DNA from: Bacteroidales bacterium
Lineage (GTDB): Bacteria > Bacteroidota > Bacteroidia > Bacteroidales > Bacteroidaceae
NCBI GenBank assembly: GCA_004557185.1
Contig: SFEP01000005.1
Span: 42,882-106,881, forward strand
DNA: 64,000 bases
Direction of reading: 5' to 3'
Below the pieces are notes generated by a model, which ran no database searches, was not told the DNA's origin, and saw only the letters and a program-made list of their open reading frames with translations. Position numbers and translations under genes: made by a program. Within the stretch, counting starts at the first letter, position 1; every line of letters starts with the position of its first letter. Positions 8,324-16,130 of the stretch are shown here, piece after piece.

Positions 8324-9988
8324 ATGAAGAAGGACATTGAAATTGCGCACAGCACCCAACTGCTGCCCATCGACGAGGTGGCAGCCTCGCTCGGCATCGG
8401 CTCCGACAGCCTGGAGCACTACGGCAAGCACATTGCAAAACTGCCCCTCTCGCTCATCGACGACCGCCGGCGCGGCAAACTCATCCTGGTGACGGCCATC
8501 ACGGCCACCAAGGCCGGCATCGGCAAGACCACCGTGAGCATCGGTCTGGCACTGGGCCTCAACGCCATTGGCCGCAAGGCATGCGTGGCACTGCGCGAAC
8601 CCTCGCTCGGCCCCTGCTTCGGCATGAAGGGCGGCGCGGCAGGCGGCGGCTACGCTCAGGTGCTGCCCATGGAGCGCATCAACCTGCACTTCACGGGCGA
8701 CTTCCACGCCATCACCGCTGCGCACAACATGATCAGTGCCCTGCTCGACAACTACATCTACCAGCACCGCGCCGAGGGCTTCGGCCTCAAGGAGGTGCTG
8801 TGGCGTCGCGTGCTCGACGTGAACGACCGCTCGCTGCGCAGCATCGTGACGGGCATCGGTCCAGCCACCAACGGCGGCACGCAGCAGGCCGGCTTCGACA
8901 TCACGCCCGCATCCGAACTCATGGCCATCCTCTGCCTGGCATCAAGCAAGGACGACCTGCGCCGCCGCATCGAGCAAATTCTGCTGGGCTACACCTACGA
9001 CGGCAAACCCTTCACCGTGCGCCACCTCGGCGTGGCCGGCGCCATCATGACGCTCCTGCTCGACGCCGTGAAGCCCAACCTCGTGCAAACCACCGAAAAC
9101 ACGCCTGCCCTGGTGCACGGCGGCCCCTTCGCCAACATTGCCCACGGCTGCAACTCCCTCTTTGCCACACGCATGGCGCTCAGCCACGCCGACTACACCA
9201 TCACCGAGGCGGGCTTCGGAGCCGACCTCGGCGCCGAGAAGTTCTACAACATTCTCTGTCGCAAGAGCGGCCTCTGCCCCGACCTCACCGTCATCGTGGC
9301 CACCGCACAGGGCCTGAAGATGCACGGCGGCGTACCCGTGGACCGCATCAAGGAGCCTAATGAGGAGGGCCTGCGCGCCGGTCTGGCCAACCTCGACAAG
9401 CACGTGCGCAACCTGCAGGGCTTCGGCCAGAGCGTGGTGGTGGTGTTCAACCACTTTGCCGGCGACACACACGCCGAAATGGACTTGCTGCGCGAACACT
9501 GCGAAACGGTGCTCGGCGTGCCCTTCGTCATCAACGATGCCTATGCCCGTGGCGGCGAGGGAGCCGTGAAAATGGCCGAAGTAGTGGCCGAAGCCATCGA
9601 CAAGCATCCCTCGGGCCCGCTACAACTCACCTACGCCGACGACGACCCCCTCTGCACCAAAATCGAGAAAGTGGCCAAGCGCATCTACGGCGCCGGCAGC
9701 GTCACCTTCGCCGCCCCCGCCATGCGCCGCATCAAGCTGGCCGAAGACCACGGCATGGCGCATTTCCCCGTGTGCATTGCCAAGACGCAATACTCCTTCT
9801 CGGCCGACCAGAAAGCCTACGGCGCCGCCGAAGGCTTCGACTTCCTCATTCGCGACGTCGTCATCAACGCCGGCAGCGAAATGATTGTGGCCATTGCCGG
9901 CGACATTATGCGCATGCCCGGTCTGCCCAAGGACCCGCAAGCCAACCACATCGACGTGGTGAACGGCGAAATCACGGGCCTCAGCTGA
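8324..9988 (+). CDS. fhs: Formate-tetrahydrofolate ligase
   Basis: ATP-dependent synthesis of 10-formyltetrahydrofolate from formate and THF in the cytosol, feeding purine and formyl-Met synthesis. The 554 residues are full length. Signatures are the P-loop variant TKAGIGKTTVS (residues 62-72), REPSLGPCFGMKGGAAGGGY, and FTGDFHAITAAHNMISALLD. The start MKKDIEIAHSTQLLPI is typical of the family. It lies alone between sufB (161 bp upstream) and a clear terminator at 10012. Confidence 0.97.
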   Translation: MKKDIEIAHSTQLLPIDEVAASLGIGSDSLEHYGKHIAKLPLSLIDDRRRGKLILVTAITATKAGIGKTTVSIGLALGLNAIGRKACVALREPSLGPCFGMKGGAAGGGYAQVLPMERINLHFTGDFHAITAAHNMISALLDNYIYQHRAEGFGLKEVLWRRVLDVNDRSLRSIVTGIGPATNGGTQQAGFDITPASELMAILCLASSKDDLRRRIEQILLGYTYDGKPFTVRHLGVAGAIMTLLLDAVKPNLVQTTENTPALVHGGPFANIAHGCNSLFATRMALSHADYTITEAGFGADLGAEKFYNILCRKSGLCPDLTVIVATAQGLKMHGGVPVDRIKEPNEEGLRAGLANLDKHVRNLQGFGQSVVVVFNHFAGDTHAEMDLLREHCETVLGVPFVINDAYARGGEGAVKMAEVVAEAIDKHPSGPLQLTYADDDPLCTKIEKVAKRIYGAGSVTFAAPAMRRIKLAEDHGMAHFPVCIAKTQYSFSADQKAYGAAEGFDFLIRDVVINAGSEMIVAIAGDIMRMPGLPKDPQANHIDVVNGEITGLS

Positions 9989-10011
9989 CCCTCCGCCCCA
10001 CGCCCCCTTCG

Positions 10012-10047
10012 GCCTGCCGCTGCACCCCCGCACGGCAGGCTTTTTTT
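10012..10047 (+). terminator. Rho-independent terminator after fhs
   Basis: GCCTGCCG (10012-10019) pairs with CGGCAGGC (10033-10040), followed directly by seven T (10041-10047). Confidence 0.9.
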
Positions 10048-10211
10048 AGGGGGAAAATACTTAGCGAAGCAGAGGGGCGGGCTCTCTAACGAATATAGCA
10101 AAGCCCACCCTGCGCACGTCAGCACCGTGCCGCCGCCGAGGGATTTTCGCCCATAACCGAAGGTTTTCATGAAAAAATCGGCCGTGCGCTTGCCCCGTCC
10201 GAATAATGTCG

Positions 10212-10219
10212 TAACTTTG
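10212..10219 (+). promoter_or_regulatory. -7 box for the first tRNA-Pro
   Basis: TAACTTTG then C, matching TAnnTTTG, 11 nt before the mature tRNA 5' end. Confidence 0.75.
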
Positions 10220-10230
10220 CAGCCGCAATT

Positions 10231-10305
10231 CGGGGTGTAGCTCAGCCCGGTTAGAGTACGCGTCTGGGGGGCGTGTGGTCGCTGGTTCGAATCCAGTCAC
10301 CCCGA
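10231..10305 (+). tRNA. tRNA-Pro (anticodon GGG), copy 1
   Basis: Acceptor CGGGGTG pairs with CACCCCG, followed by discriminator A; CCA is not encoded. The D-arm is GCTC ... GAGT, the anticodon loop is CTGGGGG with anticodon GGG, and the T-arm contains GGTTCGAATCC. It is 75 nt long. The 93 bp at 10223-10315, including 8 bp of 5' and 10 bp of 3' flank, is identical to the copy at 11477. The flanks GCAATT and AATTGC would extend the acceptor stem in the precursor. Confidence 0.96.
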
Positions 10306-10315
10306 CTGAATTGCC

Positions 10316-10350
10316 ACAGCAGGTTGTTCGTGACGAACGGCCTGCTGTTT
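10316..10350 (+). terminator. Terminator of tRNA-Pro copy 1
   Basis: ACAGCAGG and GTTCG pair with CGAAC and CCTGCTGT around a short loop, followed by TTCATTT. Confidence 0.75.
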
Positions 10351-10420
10351 CATTTACCACCAAAGGGAAGCCTGCCGCCGCCCCACGCGGGCAGCCTCCC
10401 GCCATCAGCACATCCACCTT

Positions 10421-11380
10421 ATGCACAAGCCATCACTCACTCCGGCACAACGCGAACGCGGCATCTACCGCGTCACACTCTTGGGCAGCCTCGTCAACTT
10501 GGTGCTGCTCGTCGGCAAATTTGCAGCCGGCCTGCTCGGCCACAGTGCCGCCATGCTGGCCGACGCCGTGCACTCGCTCTCCGATTTCATCACCGACGTG
10601 GTAGTACTCTTCTTCGTGCGGTTGAGCGACAAGCCCTGCGACGAAGACCACGACTTCGGGCACGGAAAATACGAAACGCTGGCCACCGCCATCATCGGCC
10701 TCATGCTGGGCGTGGTGGGCTTAGGCATATTCTACGACGGAGCGCAGAGCGTGTGGCGCTGGTTGGCCGGCGACGTGCTGCCACGCCCCGGCAGCATCGC
10801 CCTCTATGCGGCCGCCGCCTCCATCGTGCTCAAAGAGGGGCTCTACCACTACACCGCCGCACAAGCCCGCTCTCTCGGCAGCAAAGCCATGCTGGCCAAC
10901 GCCTGGCACCACCGCAGCGACGCCCTCTCGAGCATCGGCACGCTGGTGGGCATCGGCGGCGCCATCGTGCTGGGCGAGTCGTGGCGCGTGCTCGACCCCC
11001 TCGCGGCCATCGTCGTCAGCATACTCATCATCAGGGTAGCGGTGCAGATTTTCATACCCTGCATGGAGGAACTTCTTGAAAAGTCGCTGCCGCGCGACGA
11101 CGAGGACTTCATCATACGCACCATCGAGGAGCAGCCCGGCGCCTCTGAGCCGCACAACCTCCGCACCCGCCACATCGGCAACTACTGCGCCATCGACGTG
11201 CACTTCCGCATGGACGGCCGCACCTCGCTCTACGATGCCCACCTCGCCACCCGCGAAATTGAGGACCGCCTGCGCCAACGCTTCGGGCCGCGCACCTTCA
11301 TCAACACACACGTGGAGCCCCTGAAGCACCCCACGCAAACCACCGCGCAGCAGCCGTCCGAGGCTCCCAACCAAGCGTAA
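10421..11380 (+). CDS. Cation diffusion facilitator (CDF) transporter
   Basis: A 319-residue inner-membrane metal/proton antiporter, likely for Zn, Fe or Mn. Metal-site motifs are HSLSDFITD (51-59, TM2) and HHRSDALSS (163-171, TM5), giving the HD-HD type site common in zinc/iron CDFs. About six membrane segments are followed by a cytosolic domain (DDEDFIIRTIEEQPGASEPHNLR ... HVEPLK). The tail is proline/glutamine-rich. The gene is bracketed by two identical tRNA-Pro genes, so recombination between them would delete it. Its substrate cannot be told from sequence. Confidence 0.93.
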   Translation: MHKPSLTPAQRERGIYRVTLLGSLVNLVLLVGKFAAGLLGHSAAMLADAVHSLSDFITDVVVLFFVRLSDKPCDEDHDFGHGKYETLATAIIGLMLGVVGLGIFYDGAQSVWRWLAGDVLPRPGSIALYAAAASIVLKEGLYHYTAAQARSLGSKAMLANAWHHRSDALSSIGTLVGIGGAIVLGESWRVLDPLAAIVVSILIIRVAVQIFIPCMEELLEKSLPRDDEDFIIRTIEEQPGASEPHNLRTRHIGNYCAIDVHFRMDGRTSLYDAHLATREIEDRLRQRFGPRTFINTHVEPLKHPTQTTAQQPSEAPNQA

Positions 11381-11457
11381 CGCCCCGCCGGCACCCCGTT
11401 TTTGCCAAAATATTGCAGTTTTTCGCCGAAACGCTTTGCCAGTTCAATCATAAGCCC

Positions 11458-11465
11458 TACTTTTG
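11458..11465 (+). promoter_or_regulatory. -7 box for the second tRNA-Pro
   Basis: TACTTTTG then C, matching TAnnTTTG, 11 nt before the tRNA. The promoter sequence differs from copy 1 although spacing is the same. Confidence 0.75.
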
Positions 11466-11476
11466 CATCCGCAATT

Positions 11477-11551
11477 CGGGGTGTAGCTCAGCCCGGTTAG
11501 AGTACGCGTCTGGGGGGCGTGTGGTCGCTGGTTCGAATCCAGTCACCCCGA
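11477..11551 (+). tRNA. tRNA-Pro (anticodon GGG), copy 2
   Basis: Base-for-base identical to the gene at 10231-10305, with the same 8 bp upstream and 10 bp downstream. It has its own promoter and terminator, so both copies look functional. Confidence 0.96.
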
Positions 11552-11561
11552 CTGAATTGCC

Positions 11562-11597
11562 GGAGGATGTCTTCAAGCAAGACGTCCTCCTTTTTTT
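11562..11597 (+). terminator. Terminator of tRNA-Pro copy 2
   Basis: GGAGGATGTCTT pairs with AAGACGTCCTCC (one G-T pair), followed by seven T. Confidence 0.9.
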
Positions 11598-11655
11598 GTG
11601 CCTTCACGCAAAAGGGGCAGAGCCGCGGAGGGGAAAACGACTGCCGCGGGGCGTT

Positions 11656-11697
11656 CTATTTCATTTTTTAGGCAATATTGCCCTTTTTGTGAAATAG
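11656..11697. other. Nested palindrome
   Basis: CTATTTCA (11656-11663) and TGAAATAG (11690-11697) enclose the perfect 12-bp palindrome GGCAATATTGCC (11671-11682), separated on each side by a T-rich 7-nt arm. It lies between the tRNA terminator and the terminator of the convergent glycosyltransferase gene. Role unknown; an operator-like site or RNA hairpin is possible. Confidence 0.6.
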
Positions 11698-11715
11698 GAA
11701 AGGCTGCGCGGGGCA

Positions 11716-11745
11716 AAGAAAAGGCTGCGCGGGGGAGCGCAGCCT
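11716..11745 (-). terminator. Terminator of the minus-strand glycosyltransferase
   Basis: On the minus strand AGGCTGCGC, a 6-nt loop and GCGCAGCCT are followed by TTTTCTTTG. It lies 44 nt beyond the stop of the gene at 11789. Confidence 0.8.
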
Positions 11746-11788
11746 GGGGGGTGTGTTCTTTATATATAATAAGGAGGGGCGGGCGACG

Positions 11789-12505
11789 TCAGATTTTGTC
11801 GAGCCCCTTGGTGAACTTCAGGAAATAGTATTTCAGCGGATTTTTGTATTTGAGTTGCTTCCAGGGTCGGCTCTGGTGCGGACGGTGCACCACGGGCAGG
11901 CAGGTGAAGAGGTAGTTGCGGAAGCCATGACGCAGGGCCTCGTGCGAAATGGTGACGTCGTACCAGTTTTTGGTTTCGTCGAGTTCGTCAAACGAGTAGG
12001 CCGCGAGGAAACGCGGGGTGAGCAGCGAGCAGCAAAAGCTGCAGTGCTTCTTCACATCCACCACACGGTTCTCCCAGCCACGGGCATAGCCGTAGGGATA
12101 GTTGATGACGCCGCGCTCGTCAACGGTGACGGAGGCTGCTATGGCGCAGTCGTCGCGCTCGGCTGCCCCCTCGTAGAGGCGTTGCAAGGTGTCGCTGTTG
12201 ACGGTGACGTCGCTCTCCACAATGCACAGTGCCTCGTCGGCTTCGAGCGCCTCGCGCTGTGCCGTTCGTAGCACCAGCAGGTAGTTGGGCGAGGGGTGCA
12301 TGGTGAGGTCGCTCAGGTTGACGAGCGTAAATCCCATCTGTGCGGCGGCCTCTTCCAGTCGCGCGGTGTTTTCAGGCGTGGAGAAGTCGTTGTAGACAAT
12401 ATACGTGTAGGGTACGCCGAGGTTGCTCTGCAGCACGCTCTCAATGGTGCGCAGCGACGACTCGATGGAGTCTTTTACGGGCGTAATGATGCGAAGTCCT
12501 TTCAT
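11789..12505 (-). CDS. Glycosyltransferase family 2 protein
   Basis: A 238-residue GT-A type transferase. The start chosen is the ATG at 12505 (MKGLRIITPVKDSIESSLRT), where the GT2 fold begins; an upstream in-frame ATG would add only a low-complexity extension. VYNDFSTPENT corresponds to the first nucleotide-binding loop and CIVESDVTVN to the DxD-like metal site, here E-S-D. No membrane segment is seen. The donor and acceptor are unknown. It stands alone, with its own terminator at 11716. Confidence 0.85.
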   Translation of the reverse strand: MKGLRIITPVKDSIESSLRTIESVLQSNLGVPYTYIVYNDFSTPENTARLEEAAAQMGFTLVNLSDLTMHPSPNYLLVLRTAQREALEADEALCIVESDVTVNSDTLQRLYEGAAERDDCAIAASVTVDERGVINYPYGYARGWENRVVDVKKHCSFCCSLLTPRFLAAYSFDELDETKNWYDVTISHEALRHGFRNYLFTCLPVVHRPHQSRPWKQLKYKNPLKYYFLKFTKGLDKI

Positions 12506-12758
12506 AGAGCAAAGAGGTGGCCTGCCCCTATGCGGGCACATCAGCGAGGCGCGCACCGGGCAGGCAGCGTAAGGTTACAGGAGCAAAATTAACCATTTTC
12601 TGCCATAGCATCTCTATACCGCTGCCAAAAATGCGCCGTGCGGGGTGCAAAGCCCGCCCACGGACTCGAAGTTTCCGCTCGCGCAGCACAGCTGCCATGC
12701 GCGGCGGACGAACGAGGTGCCGTGGAGAGGAAATACACGCTTGGTGTCCCATAAATTA

Positions 12759-12977
12759 CGTAGCGCCCCGTTTCAACCCTCAGCCGCCGCGCAAAAAATA
12801 GATGCTACGTAAAAAAGTTTACGAACGACGTGATATTTTTTACGTACGACGTGATATTTTTTACGTAGCACCCCGTTTCAACGGGAAGCCGCCGCGCAAA
12901 AAACAGATGCCGTGGGAAAAAGTTTCCACGGCGGGGAAACTTTTTCCCACGGCTGGGGATTTTTCTTCCACGGCATC
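12759..12977 (-). repeat. Composite 21-bp palindromic array element, copy R1
   Basis: In plus coordinates: a truncated array end (about 12757-12767), a 33-bp linker (12768-12800), a 72-bp TACGTA-type array (12801-12872), a 33-bp linker (12873-12905) and a 72-bp CCACGG-type array (12906-12977, GATGC ... GCATC). Each 72-bp array is three 21-bp units plus 9 bp. The linkers read as the reverse complement of those in copies R3 and R4, so the element lies in the minus orientation. The remainder of the gap 12506-13319 holds the aroA promoter and nothing else I recognise. Confidence 0.95.
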
Positions 12978-13284
12978 CCGTTGACTTGCCTGATTTTACG
13001 ATACACTTTTTCCCTGCATTATCTGAAACAGTAGACAGCCTGTTGAGGGCTATACGGATGACATAGACAGGTCATGGCCCGCCCGGCTGGCAAAGGCGCG
13101 GGCCGCATTGAATGGGATGCTGTGAAGGCCGACGCGCACGGCATCTATTTTGCCCTACCCCACAATGGCTCTGCACGGGCCGCCCACGCGTGGCGGTGGT
13201 GCCGGCATGCCGTTTGGCAGGGCCCCGAGGGCGATGCTTGGGGCGAAATGCTGCGGGGAGTGCGCGCGGGAGAGGGCTTTTTCT

Positions 13285-13292
13285 TAAATTTG
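13285..13292 (+). promoter_or_regulatory. -7 box for aroA
   Basis: TAAATTTG then C, matching TAnnTTTG, 27 nt upstream of the ATG at 13320. It argues against the long in-frame upstream extension to 13074. Confidence 0.75.
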
Positions 13293-13319
13293 CAGCACAC
13301 AACTAAACGCCACCGCCTT

Positions 13320-14585
13320 ATGTCCACCCCCCACCTTGCCGAAGTGACCCTGCCGCCACGCCTGCGCACCACGGTGTGCCTGCCTGGTTCGAAGAGCCTG
13401 AGCAACCGCGCTCTGCTGCTCGATGCCCTTGCGGGCCGAGGCGGCGGTGTGCGCCACGTGTCGCAGTGCGACGACACCGACGTGATGCTGGCTGCGCTTG
13501 ACTCGCTGCCCGAGGTCATCGACATCGGCGCGGCAGGCACGGCCATGCGTTTCCTCACAGCTTTTCTGGCCGCCACGCCCTGCGGCACGCACCTCCTTAC
13601 GGGCACGCAGCGCATGCAGGAGCGGCCCATCGGCGTACTGGTGGAGGCGCTGCGCACGCTGGGGGCCGAAATAGACTATGCGGGTCGCGAGGGCTTTCCG
13701 CCCCTGCGCATCACAGGGCGCACGCTGGCCGGAGGCCACATCAGCATACCCGCCAGTGTGAGTTCGCAGTACATCTCGGCCTTGCTCATGACGGGCCCCG
13801 TGCTGCGCCACGGCCTGACGCTCACGCTCACGGGCAGCATCATTTCGCGCCCCTACATCGACATGACGCTCACCCTGATGCGCCACTACGGTGCCTCGGT
13901 GCAGTGGACCGACGCGCACACGCTGCACGCCGAGGGGGGCGGCTACCGCAGCGGCACCGTCTACGACGTGGAGGCCGACTGGAGCGCCGCCTCCTACTGG
14001 TATGAAATGGTGGCGCTGAGCCCCGATGCCGACGCCATGGTGCACTTGCCCCGCCTCTATGCCGACAGCGCGCAGGGCGATGCGGCCGTGGCACGCCTCT
14101 TTGAGCCCCTGGGGGTGGCCACACGCTTTGAGCCCGAGGGCGGCGTGACGCTGACGAAGGCATGCTCTGCGCCCTGTGTGGACGTGCCCTATGTGCACGA
14201 CCTCACAAGCCAGCCCGACTTGGCGCAGACGCTGGTGGTGACGTGCGCCATGCTGCGCAAGCCTTTCCGCCTGACGGGGCTGCGCACGCTGCGCATCAAG
14301 GAAACCGACCGCATGGCCGCCCTGCAGGCTGAACTGGCCAAATTCGGCGTAGCGCTGCAGGCTGAGGGCGACGAGGCGCTCTACGTGGAGCATTACGCCC
14401 CCGACGCCCCGCGCTACGACGGCCGCCCCATTGCCACCTACCACGACCACCGCATGGCCATGGCCTTTGCCCCCGCCGCGCTGGTGTGCGGCCCTGTGAC
14501 CATCAGCCATGCTGAAGTGGTGAGCAAGAGTTATCCCACCTATTGGCAGCACCTTCGTGCCCTTGGGGGCGTGGGTGAGCCTTAA
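13320..14585 (+). CDS. aroA: 3-phosphoshikimate 1-carboxyvinyltransferase (EPSP synthase)
   Basis: Sixth step of the shikimate pathway, joining PEP to shikimate-3-phosphate. The protein is 421 residues from the ATG at 13320. Signatures are LPGSKSLSNR (21-30), GTAMRFLTAFLA, LRIKETDRMAAL and YHDHRMAMAFA with the catalytic and PEP-binding arginines. The frame overlaps the next frame by a few codons, but the following gene probably starts at 14602. Probably the first gene of a short run with the small membrane protein downstream. Confidence 0.96.
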   Translation: MSTPHLAEVTLPPRLRTTVCLPGSKSLSNRALLLDALAGRGGGVRHVSQCDDTDVMLAALDSLPEVIDIGAAGTAMRFLTAFLAATPCGTHLLTGTQRMQERPIGVLVEALRTLGAEIDYAGREGFPPLRITGRTLAGGHISIPASVSSQYISALLMTGPVLRHGLTLTLTGSIISRPYIDMTLTLMRHYGASVQWTDAHTLHAEGGGYRSGTVYDVEADWSAASYWYEMVALSPDADAMVHLPRLYADSAQGDAAVARLFEPLGVATRFEPEGGVTLTKACSAPCVDVPYVHDLTSQPDLAQTLVVTCAMLRKPFRLTGLRTLRIKETDRMAALQAELAKFGVALQAEGDEALYVEHYAPDAPRYDGRPIATYHDHRMAMAFAPAALVCGPVTISHAEVVSKSYPTYWQHLRALGGVGEP

Positions 14586-14601
14586 ATCACTGTTTGTCCT
14601 T

Positions 14602-15036
14602 ATGTTTCTGCACCCCCTTATCACCCTGCCGGCCTACGGCATCATGCTCGTTGCCATGCTGCTGCTGGCCGTGGTGGCCTACGCCACCGACCGCCTGCGC
14701 CGCTACTTCTATCCGCCACCACCCAACGAACCCGCTCCGAAGCCGCGGCCCGAGGGCTGCTGCGGGCAGCACGAGGTGTGCGAAAAGGAGAGTCTGCTGG
14801 CCGCTGTGAGCCAGGACATCGTCTACTACGACGACGAGGAACTGGACCGTTTCCGTGGCCGCGAGAGCCACTGCTACACGCCGCAGGAGGTGGAGGAGTT
14901 TGAAGAGATTCTCACCACCATGCGCGACGACGAGGTGGCCGGCTGGGTGCGCTCGCTGCAACTGCGTGGCGTGGCGCTGCCCGACGACCTGAAGGACCAG
15001 GTGCTGCTCATCGTGGGCGAACGGCGCGGCAGCTGA
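14602..15036 (+). CDS. Conserved small membrane protein with CCGQHEVC motif
   Basis: 144 residues from the ATG at 14602, which lies 16 nt after the aroA stop. One N-terminal membrane segment (ITLPAYGIMLVAMLLLAVVA) is followed by a basic, proline-rich linker, then CCGQHEVCEKES, which could bind a metal or form disulfides. An acidic region follows (YYDDEELDRFRGRES ... EVEEFEEILTTM), and the end is GWVRSLQLRGVALPDDLKDQV. It resembles an uncharacterised protein conserved in Bacteroidales. Its position before a metal ABC permease is suggestive but not proof of a metal-related role. Confidence 0.8.
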   Translation: MFLHPLITLPAYGIMLVAMLLLAVVAYATDRLRRYFYPPPPNEPAPKPRPEGCCGQHEVCEKESLLAAVSQDIVYYDDEELDRFRGRESHCYTPQEVEEFEEILTTMRDDEVAGWVRSLQLRGVALPDDLKDQVLLIVGERRGS

Positions 15037-15071
15037 ACGCTCTGCTGGCAGCAGGATGGGCGCGAAGGCTG

Positions 15072-15205
15072 CCTATTCCCTCAATATCAACATCCAAGGC
15101 GGGAGATTTTCTGCCTTTTCCATTTTCATCAAAACAAAAAGCTCTCCGGTTTCGGCCTATTCCTTATATATCAGCCTCCAAGTAGGGAGGTTTTCTGCCA
15201 ATTCC
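15072..15205. repeat. Pair of about 50-bp imperfect direct repeats
   Basis: Segments 15072-15121 and 15156-15205 align without gaps: CCTATTCC ... ATATCA-C-TCCAAG--GGGAG-TTTTCTGCC--TTCC in both. The repeat distance is 84 bp. They fill the gap before the metal-type ABC permease, so they may be paired operator or leader sequences for that gene. Confidence 0.8.
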
Positions 15206-15224
15206 TATTTATTCTAACCCCGGC

Positions 15225-16070
15225 GTGCCGGCCCTTCAGCCGCCGCCACATTTTCCACACCCTGTGTTCGACATTCTGCATTACACCTTTTTCCAGCATG
15301 CCTTGCTGGGTGCGCTGCTGGCCTCGGTGCTCTGCGCCGTGGTGGGCACGTATGTGGTGACGCGCCGCCTCGTGATAGTGGGCGGCGGCATGGCTCACGC
15401 CTCGCTTGGCGGCGTGGGCATGGGTGCTTATTTCGGTTTCTCGCCCCTGTGCGGCGCCGCACTCTTTGCCTTAGTGGCCGGTGGCGTGATGCGCTGGCTG
15501 GCAGGCCGCAGAGCGGTGCGTGAGGACTCGGCCGTGGCCATGCTCTGGACGGCAGGCATGGCGGTGGGCATCATGTTCGCTTACCTGGCCCCGGGCTTCA
15601 TGACCGACCTTCCGTCGTACCTCTTTGGCAACGTGCTGGGCATTGGCGGCACCGACCTCTGGTTGCTGGGCTGCCTGACGCTGGTGGCCGCGGGCCTCTA
15701 TGCCGTGGCACGCCGCTGCATCGAAGCCGTGGCCTGCGACCCCGACTTTGCCCGCACTCAGGGTCTGCCCGTGCGCTGCGTGGAGTATGGCATGACGGCG
15801 CTCATGGCACTCGCCGTGGTGGGCTGCCTGCACATGGTGGGCGTGGTGATGGTGGTGTCGCTGCTCAGCGTGCCGCAACTCACGGCGGGCCTCTTTGCCC
15901 GCAGCTACGGGCAAATGGTGTGGCTGTCGGCCCTCGTGGGCTACGCCGGCTGCGTGGGGGGCCTGTGGCTGTCGTACGTGGCCGATATTCCCAGCGGTGC
16001 CTCCATCATTCTGGTGAGCATCGGCATTTACGCCCTGCTGCGTGCAATAAAAAGCGTGCTGCCACGTTAA
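15225..16070 (+). CDS. Metal (zinc/manganese) ABC transporter permease, ZnuB-like
   Basis: A 281-residue polytopic permease of the ABC-3 family for Zn, Mn or Fe import. Recognisable elements are ALLGALLASVLCAVVGTYVV at the N-terminus, GGGMAHASLGGVGMG, and the coupling region DPDFARTQGLPVRCVEY. The listed start is the first in-frame ATG. A GTG at 15264 (VFDILHYTFFQHALL) fits homologue N-termini better and may be the true start. No ATPase or binding-protein gene adjoins it; those subunits are elsewhere. Confidence 0.9.
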   Translation: MPALQPPPHFPHPVFDILHYTFFQHALLGALLASVLCAVVGTYVVTRRLVIVGGGMAHASLGGVGMGAYFGFSPLCGAALFALVAGGVMRWLAGRRAVREDSAVAMLWTAGMAVGIMFAYLAPGFMTDLPSYLFGNVLGIGGTDLWLLGCLTLVAAGLYAVARRCIEAVACDPDFARTQGLPVRCVEYGMTALMALAVVGCLHMVGVVMVVSLLSVPQLTAGLFARSYGQMVWLSALVGYAGCVGGLWLSYVADIPSGASIILVSIGIYALLRAIKSVLPR

Positions 16071-16130
16071 ATCCCATACGGCCTGCCCTCGGGCATCCGT
16101 CCTCACACATTTCCCTACGAACTCTGAGCG

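Noticed and set aside
12801..12977. CRISPR array
   Set aside because: The repeats are palindromic and of 21-bp period with near-identical 33-bp linkers that are themselves repeated; there are no unique spacers and no cas genes.
13074..13319. 82-residue N-terminal extension of AroA
   Set aside because: A -7 box at 13285 lies inside it, and EPSP synthases begin near the chosen ATG at 13320.
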